In this document: positions 21,423 through 26,334 of the stretch, piece after piece
Layout: every line of letters begins with the position of its first letter
Numbering within the stretch: position 1 is the first letter of the stretch
Origin: G001797105 sp964528155
GTDB lineage: Bacteria > Chloroflexota > Anaerolineae > Anaerolineales > E44-bin32
Length of the DNA stretch: 26,334 nucleotides
NCBI GenBank assembly: GCA_964528155.1
Contig: CAZGRL010000048.1
Coordinates: 1 to 26,334, forward strand
Direction: 5' to 3'
Notes under the pieces: model-generated
Told to the model about the DNA's origin: nothing
Seen by the model: the letters and a program-made list of their open reading frames with translations, nothing else
The model's database searches: none
Made by a program: the position numbers and the translations under genes

Positions 21423-24400
21423 GTGGAAGCCAAAGGGTTTCGAGCACTGCGGGTCAGTCTGGCGTCTCCGGAAACCATTCTTAGCTGGTCGTACGGTGAG
21501 GTTCTCAAGCCGGAGACGATCAACTATCGACGCCTCCGGCCGGAAAAGGACGGGCTGTTCTGCGAGGCGATCTTCGGTCCGACGAAGGACTGGCAGTGCT
21601 ACTGTGGGAAGTACAAGAATATTCGGTTCAAAGGTATCACCTGCGAGAAGTGCGGCGTCGAGGTAACTCGATCATCTGTCCGACGTGAGCGGATGGGTCA
21701 CATCGCGCTGGCCGCACCGGTGGCACATGTGTGGTACACGCGTCGTGTCCCGTCGTACCTCGGCCTGCTGTTGGACATCTCACGCCGCAATCTCGATCGA
21801 GTGCTCTACTTCGCCCAGTACGTCGTCACCCAGGTCGACGAAGAGGCGCGGCGCAAGGCCCTCAAGCGAATCGAAGACGAGATCGTCCGGCTGGAGAAGC
21901 AGGAGTCGGACGCCCTTAACCAGCAAATCGCCCAGACGAAGGCCAATCGAAAGAAGCACATCGAGGATCTCGAGGGCCGTCTGAGGAAGGTCAAAGAGTC
22001 CTACGACGAAGAAGTGGCCGAACAGATCGACCCTGTCATTCGCGAGGGACAAAGCCTCGAGCGTTCCCTCACCGACAAGCTCGGCAAATCCATCCGAGCG
22101 CCGATCCACTTCAAGGCCACGGATACTATGGTGGCCGACAAGGGCGACACGATCGGGAACGAGCACATCACCATCGTGCAAACGGCGGTCAAGGCTAGCC
22201 TCGAAGAGATCGAAGCCGGCCTGAAGGAGAAGCGTGACCGCGAGATCGAGCATGTGCGGATGCAGATCGAGAAGGTCAAAGCCGAATCGGACCTGGCGAT
22301 CTCGGACCTGCGTGACTCGGCCGACCACATCAATACGGAAGCCACGGAGCAATTGGTCCAGTCCAGAGAAGAACTGATGGGCATCCGCCCGATGATGTTC
22401 CTGGGCGAGACGCGCTATCGCGAGCTGAAGGCAAACTGGGGACAGGTCTTTCGGGCCGATATGGGCGCCGAGGCGTTCTATGACATTCTCCAGCGGATGG
22501 ACCTGGACACCCTGGCCAAGGATTTGTGGGAGGAGATACGCACCACTCGCAGCAAGCAGCGGAAGAAGAAGGCGACCAAGCGTTTGAAGGTCGTCGAGGC
22601 TTTCCGCCGGTCCAGCAACGCCCCGGAGTGGATGGTGCTTACGGTGTTGCCGGTGATCCCGCCCGATCTGCGTCCAATGGTGCAGCTCGACGGCGGCCGC
22701 TTCGCCACCTCGGATCTGAACGATCTGTATCGCCGGGTCATCAATCGCAATAATCGTCTGAAGAGGCTCGTTGAGCTCGGCGCACCGGATGTCATCGTGC
22801 GCAACGAGAAGCGCATGCTCCAGGAAGCGGTGGACTCGCTGATCGACAACGCCCAACGGGGCAAGGCCCTGTCACGCCGCGGTCGGCGCGAACTCAAGTC
22901 CTTGAGCGACATGCTCAAGGGCAAGAAGGGTCGCTTCCGCCGCAATCTGTTGGGCAAGCGGGTGGATTACTCCGGACGTTCGGTGATCGTCATCGGTCCG
23001 CATCTCAAGCTCTTCCAGTGCGGCCTGCCGAAGGCGATGGCCCTGGAGCTCTACCGGCCTTTTGTGATCTCCAAGCTCGTTTCGTACAACTACGCCGCCA
23101 ACGTCAAGGGCGCCAAGCGCATCATCGAGCGCGAGCGTCCGGAGGTCTGGGAGGTCCTGGAAGAGGTCATCAAGGATCGACCGGTGCTGCTCAATCGCGC
23201 CCCGACGCTTCACCGCCTGGGCATCCAGGCGTTCGAGCCGATTCTGGTCGAAGGCAAGGCGATCCAGCTTCACCCGCTGGTATGCGCGGCCTTCAACGCC
23301 GACTTCGATGGCGATCAGATGTCGGTCCATCTGCCGCTCTCGCAGAAGGCCGTTCACGAAGCGCGTCAATTGATGCTCTCGACAAGGAACTTGCTCAAGC
23401 CGGCTGACGGCGAGCCGATCGTTGCCCCGTCTAAGGACATGGTCTTGGGCGTGTACTACCTGACCATGATCGTTGAGGGCAAGAAGCATCGCGGGGCAGG
23501 CCGGGCGTTCTCCGATCTGGACGAGGTCGAGATGGCCTACGGCCTCGGTCAGGTCGAAGTCCATACGCCGATCAAGCTCCTTGTGGAGACATGGCTTGAC
23601 GAGAACGGGATGCGCCTGATGAAGCCGGTGCGCCAGGTGGTTGACACGACGGTCGGCCGAGTGCTGTTCAACCGAGTCCTGCCGCCCGAGTTGCGGTTTG
23701 TCAATCGCGTGCTCGACAAGGGGTCGTTGCAGGATCTTGTCGGAGAGATCTACCAACTTCTGCGCGAAGATGGCACGCCAGCGGTGGTCGACGCGATCAA
23801 GGACATCGGTTTCGAGTACGCTACACGCTCCGGGACGACGATCGCCGTCTCTGACATCACCGTGCCCCCCGAGAAGGAACAGATCATTGCACGAACCCTG
23901 GACGAAGCCGAGACTGTGCGGCGTGACTACTTGCGTGGGCTGTTAACGGACCAAGAGCAGAAGGAGCGCATCATCGAGTTGTGGCAGGACACCACTGCCG
24001 ACGTCGCAACCGCCGTTCGGCAAGCCATGGACCCGGCCGGGAACCTGAGCACGATGGCCATCTCGGGCGCGACCAAGGGTGGCTTCGGCCCGATCTCGCA
24101 GCTCGCCGGCATGCGCGGCCTGATGGCCGACCCTGCCGGACGCATCATCCCGCTGCCGATCCGGTCAAGCTTCCGCGACGGCTTGAGCACGCTGGAGTAC
24201 TTCATCTCAACCCACGGTGCCCGCAAAGGATTGACCGACACCGCCCTTCGGACGGCGGATGCAGGCTACTTGACGCGCCGGCTGGTCGACGTCGCCCAGG
24301 ATGTGATCATCAACGCCGATGACTGCGGCACGGATCACGGAATCACCATCCGGCGGTCAGACGACGTGGCGGGCCAGGATTTCGCCTCGCGTATTCTCGG

Positions 24401-25682
24401 CCGAGTCACGGCGGGGAAGGTCGTCGATCCCAACACGGGTGAGATCCTGCTTGACCGCGATCAATTGATCACGCTGGAACTCGCCAAGCAACTCGAAGAT
24501 GCCGGCGTTGCCGAAGTCTTCGCCCGATCGCCTTTGACGTGCGAACTCCGCTTTGGCATGTGCGCCATGTGCTACGGCATGGACCTGGGTCGGGGTGAGA
24601 TGGTCGAGTTGGGCGCGGCCGTGGGGATCGTCGCCGCCCAGTCCATTGGAGAGCCTGGCACACAGCTCACTTTGCGAACATTCCATACCGGTGGCGTTGC
24701 GGCCGGCGGAGACATCACCACCGGCCTACCACGCGTCGAGGAGCTCTTCGAAGCACGCAAGAAGCCCAAGGGTGAAGCGATCACATCCGAGATCGCCGGC
24801 ACGGTCCACGTCGTCCCGTCCAACGTCCCGGATGGACAACGTCAGGTCGAAGTCCGGGATAGCCGCGTCCTGCGGGATGAGTACAACATCCCCGGCAATT
24901 GGGCCATGAAGGTCGAGGACAGCGGTCAGATCAAGATGGGCGAGCTGATCGCCAGCCGGGGTGACTCCCAGATCATCGCCGACCACGAGGGCCGGTTGAA
25001 GGTGGAAGACCGCAAGGTGACCGTCACCTACGACCAGGTGGACGAGGCGATGTACGAAGTCCCTGCCAGCGCACGACTGTTGGTCAGGGAAGGCGACAAG
25101 GTCGAGGCCGGCGATCAACTGACCGAAGGCTCTCTCAACCCTCACCGTATCCTGCGAATCCTGGGACGTGAGGCATGCGAGCTCTACCTGCTGACCGAGG
25201 TTCAGAAGGTCTACCGTTCACAGGGGCAGAACATCAACGACAAGCACTTCGAGGTGATCATCCGCAAGATGCTCTCGAAGGTCCAGGTGACCGTGCCAGG
25301 CGACACGGACTTGCTTCCAGGCGACCTGATCGATCGTCTGATCTTGCAGGAGCTGAACGAGCGGATGCTGAAGGAAAGCATGCAGCCTGCCCGGGCGACC
25401 CAGGTGTTGCTGGGTGTGACGAAAGCCTCCCTCAATACTGAGTCGTTCCTCTCGGCTTCTTCCTTCCAGCATACGATCAAGGTGCTGGCCGGAGCGGCGA
25501 TCGAGGGCAAGGTCGACTATCTAAGGGGCTTGAAGGAGAACGTCATCATCGGCAACCTGATCCCGGCCGGGACCGGGTTCCCCGGTGAAGAGGCCGTTCT
25601 GCGCGACGAGCGTCTCGACGGAGAGGCGGCTGCACTGACGGAGGCCCAGTTTGTCGGGCCGGAGTCTGTCGCCGCCGACTAG
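21423..25682 (+). CDS. rpoC: DNA-directed RNA polymerase subunit beta'
   Basis: 1419 residues from GTG 21423 (GGAGG 7 nt upstream). The N-terminal zinc ribbon uses Cys59, 61, 74 and 77. The clamp, 'LLGKRVDYSGRSVI', 'LLNRAPTLHRLGIQAFEP' and the active-site N-A-D-F-D-G-D-Q, with Asp627/629/631 holding the catalytic Mg2+, are all intact. The second zinc site is Cys968, 1040, 1047 and 1050, and 'QSIGEPGTQLTLRTFHTGG' marks the trigger-loop/bridge-helix end. Compared with E. coli, about 170 extra residues (about 137-320), mostly charged helix with a short beta-rich 'KATDTMVADKGDTIG', are inserted after 'RVLYFAQYVV'. rpoB is not upstream, where a kinase gene stands instead, so rpoC has its own promoter and leader. 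Confidence 0.98.
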   Translation: MEAKGFRALRVSLASPETILSWSYGEVLKPETINYRRLRPEKDGLFCEAIFGPTKDWQCYCGKYKNIRFKGITCEKCGVEVTRSSVRRERMGHIALAAPVAHVWYTRRVPSYLGLLLDISRRNLDRVLYFAQYVVTQVDEEARRKALKRIEDEIVRLEKQESDALNQQIAQTKANRKKHIEDLEGRLRKVKESYDEEVAEQIDPVIREGQSLERSLTDKLGKSIRAPIHFKATDTMVADKGDTIGNEHITIVQTAVKASLEEIEAGLKEKRDREIEHVRMQIEKVKAESDLAISDLRDSADHINTEATEQLVQSREELMGIRPMMFLGETRYRELKANWGQVFRADMGAEAFYDILQRMDLDTLAKDLWEEIRTTRSKQRKKKATKRLKVVEAFRRSSNAPEWMVLTVLPVIPPDLRPMVQLDGGRFATSDLNDLYRRVINRNNRLKRLVELGAPDVIVRNEKRMLQEAVDSLIDNAQRGKALSRRGRRELKSLSDMLKGKKGRFRRNLLGKRVDYSGRSVIVIGPHLKLFQCGLPKAMALELYRPFVISKLVSYNYAANVKGAKRIIERERPEVWEVLEEVIKDRPVLLNRAPTLHRLGIQAFEPILVEGKAIQLHPLVCAAFNADFDGDQMSVHLPLSQKAVHEARQLMLSTRNLLKPADGEPIVAPSKDMVLGVYYLTMIVEGKKHRGAGRAFSDLDEVEMAYGLGQVEVHTPIKLLVETWLDENGMRLMKPVRQVVDTTVGRVLFNRVLPPELRFVNRVLDKGSLQDLVGEIYQLLREDGTPAVVDAIKDIGFEYATRSGTTIAVSDITVPPEKEQIIARTLDEAETVRRDYLRGLLTDQEQKERIIELWQDTTADVATAVRQAMDPAGNLSTMAISGATKGGFGPISQLAGMRGLMADPAGRIIPLPIRSSFRDGLSTLEYFISTHGARKGLTDTALRTADAGYLTRRLVDVAQDVIINADDCGTDHGITIRRSDDVAGQDFASRILGRVTAGKVVDPNTGEILLDRDQLITLELAKQLEDAGVAEVFARSPLTCELRFGMCAMCYGMDLGRGEMVELGAAVGIVAAQSIGEPGTQLTLRTFHTGGVAAGGDITTGLPRVEELFEARKKPKGEAITSEIAGTVHVVPSNVPDGQRQVEVRDSRVLRDEYNIPGNWAMKVEDSGQIKMGELIASRGDSQIIADHEGRLKVEDRKVTVTYDQVDEAMYEVPASARLLVREGDKVEAGDQLTEGSLNPHRILRILGREACELYLLTEVQKVYRSQGQNINDKHFEVIIRKMLSKVQVTVPGDTDLLPGDLIDRLILQELNERMLKESMQPARATQVLLGVTKASLNTESFLSASSFQHTIKVLAGAAIEGKVDYLRGLKENVIIGNLIPAGTGFPGEEAVLRDERLDGEAAALTEAQFVGPESVAAD

Positions 25683-25711
25683 CTCACATCGAGGGTCAAC
25701 CCATCCAATAG

Positions 25712-25741
25712 ACTGCGCTGGGCGTACAGGCCCAGCGCAGT
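25712..25741 (+). terminator. Terminator hairpin of rpoC
   Basis: A perfect 12-bp stem (ACTGCGCTGGGC / GCCCAGCGCAGT) with the 6-nt loop GTACAG, 29 nt after the rpoC stop. Only a weak T run follows (TTGTCGT counting the last stem base). Confidence 0.65.
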
Positions 25742-25814
25742 TGTCGTCCATGCTGGATTGGACAGGCTGTATCTGTGCGCGGAGGCGAAACTTGTGGGGA
25801 GGAGAGAACGATCG

Positions 25815-25935
25815 CCCGCTCGCTGCGCTCGCGGCCAGAAGCAGAGCTTCTGGAATCCACGGACCGCACTCACCAGGCCGCGAGCCTGTGGAGTGCACAC
25901 GCTTGCCTGTGCTCAGCGGCGAAGGAAGTGGCAGC
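25815..25935 (-). repeat. Inverted, partly diverged copy of the 133-bp repeat
   Basis: 25815-25859 matches the reverse complement of the repeat core (12239-12504) with 2 differences in 45 nt, including the CCAGAAGC/GCTTCTGG hairpin. Weaker similarity continues through GGAGTGCACA and GCGGCGAAG to GGAAGTGGC near 25931. Confidence 0.8.
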
Positions 25936-26257
25936 GGCCCAATGTGACGCCTGAGATGAGAGGATGGCGGAACGTCCTTTACAAGGTTCAAGAACGGCGA
26001 TCGTTATGCCATGACGATCCTTCGCCGCCTACGGCGGCTCAGGATGACATATTGAGACTGGCCTTTTGGTCGGCCAGGCTATGCCTGTGCTCAGCGGCGG
26101 AGCCGGTGGCAATCGCGGCGTGACCGGAGGGGCGACCGGGTGAGCGCACTCAGAGACAAGAGTCGAGTGCAGCGTTCGCTCCATCATGGCGATCCCCTGG
26201 GATGACATGGTGGGGCTGGCGTCTGCATGAGACGGGGCTCTGCCTGTGCTCAGCGGC
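25905..26257 (+). repeat. Three copies of a GCCTGTGCTCAGCGGC element
   Basis: The 16-mer is identical at 25905-25920, 26083-26098 and 26242-26257 (spacing 178 and 159 nt). Copies 2 and 3 also share upstream GATCC...GGATGACAT...GGC...GGCT in the same order, so longer diverged units are repeated. Confidence 0.75.
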
Positions 26258-26288
26258 GGGGCGCCGATCGTAATGGTAGTCCCGACCG

Positions 26289-26317
26289 TTGACAAGGCCC
26301 CACTCGACCTTTATAAT
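26289..26317 (+). promoter_or_regulatory. Perfect consensus sigma-70 promoter at the window edge
   Basis: TTGACA (26289-26294), exactly 17 nt, TATAAT (26312-26317): 12/12 consensus bases with optimal spacing. It reads rightward to a gene beyond the window that should be highly expressed. Confidence 0.8.
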
Positions 26318-26334
26318 CCTCGAGCCTGCCCCAC

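Larger units (their letters stand above)
25683..26334. other. Non-coding region after rpoC (652 nt)
   Basis: It holds a terminator hairpin, an inverted copy of the 133-bp repeat, three spaced copies of a second short repeat, several small palindromes (for example GCCGCC-TAC-GGCGGC near 26024) and a consensus promoter near the edge. Open frames here lack ribosome binding sites and are repeat-derived. No tRNA or other RNA gene was recognised. Confidence 0.65.

Noticed and set aside
21780..22856. Long minus-strand open frame (358 codons) opposite rpoC
   Set aside because: It mirrors the codon bias of rpoC on the other strand, shows no domain, and has no ribosome binding site support.

Overview
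The window is GC-rich, densely coded chromosomal DNA of a bacterium. The best guess is Chloroflexota, probably an Anaerolineae-like lineage. This rests on the protein families and on a helical insertion in RNA polymerase beta' near the zinc finger; there is no rRNA gene here to settle it. Nothing indicates a plasmid or prophage. Sigma-70-type promoters close to consensus are readable at several gene starts, so much of the transcription layout can be proposed from sequence.

Left part (1-2.4 kb): a divergent pair encodes a secreted, membrane-anchored Ig-like protein (minus) and an unrecognised repeat protein made of seven exact 15-residue units plus a C-terminal membrane anchor (plus). Ribosomal protein L25 follows. 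Minus-strand block A (7.9 to 2.46 kb), read right to left: MgtE magnesium transporter, LCB5/YegS-type lipid kinase, class I methyltransferase, TrmI tRNA m1A methyltransferase, a zinc-ribbon protein and a CoA-pyrophosphatase-type Nudix hydrolase. Its promoter lies about 300 nt upstream of mgtE, and mgtE has no ATG/GTG/TTG start in its natural position. Minus-strand block B (12.2 to 8.0 kb): small membrane protein (probably leaderless), HAD nucleotidase-like phosphatase, one-TM protein, an orphan CoA-transferase alpha subunit, S41 processing protease and YugP-type membrane zinc metallopeptidase. It ends in a perfect 25-bp hairpin.

Middle part (12.2-21.3 kb): a 133-bp tandem extragenic repeat, then mutL (with endonuclease motifs), convergent with a three-gene signalling operon. 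That operon encodes a receiver/CpaE-TadZ-like ATPase fusion, a Sir2 deacetylase and a GAF histidine kinase. Divergent from it is a 1103-residue hybrid-sensor histidine kinase (membrane domain, Cache, HAMP, GAF, PAS, kinase). This two-kinase / receiver-ATPase / sirtuin island is the best candidate for an uncharacterised system.

Right part (21.2-26.3 kb): rpoC stands without rpoB directly upstream. It has its own promoter inside the 3' end of the kinase gene and a terminator-like hairpin in its leader. After rpoC come 650 nt of non-coding DNA with an inverted copy of the 133-bp repeat, a second short repeat family, and a perfect consensus promoter reading out of the window.
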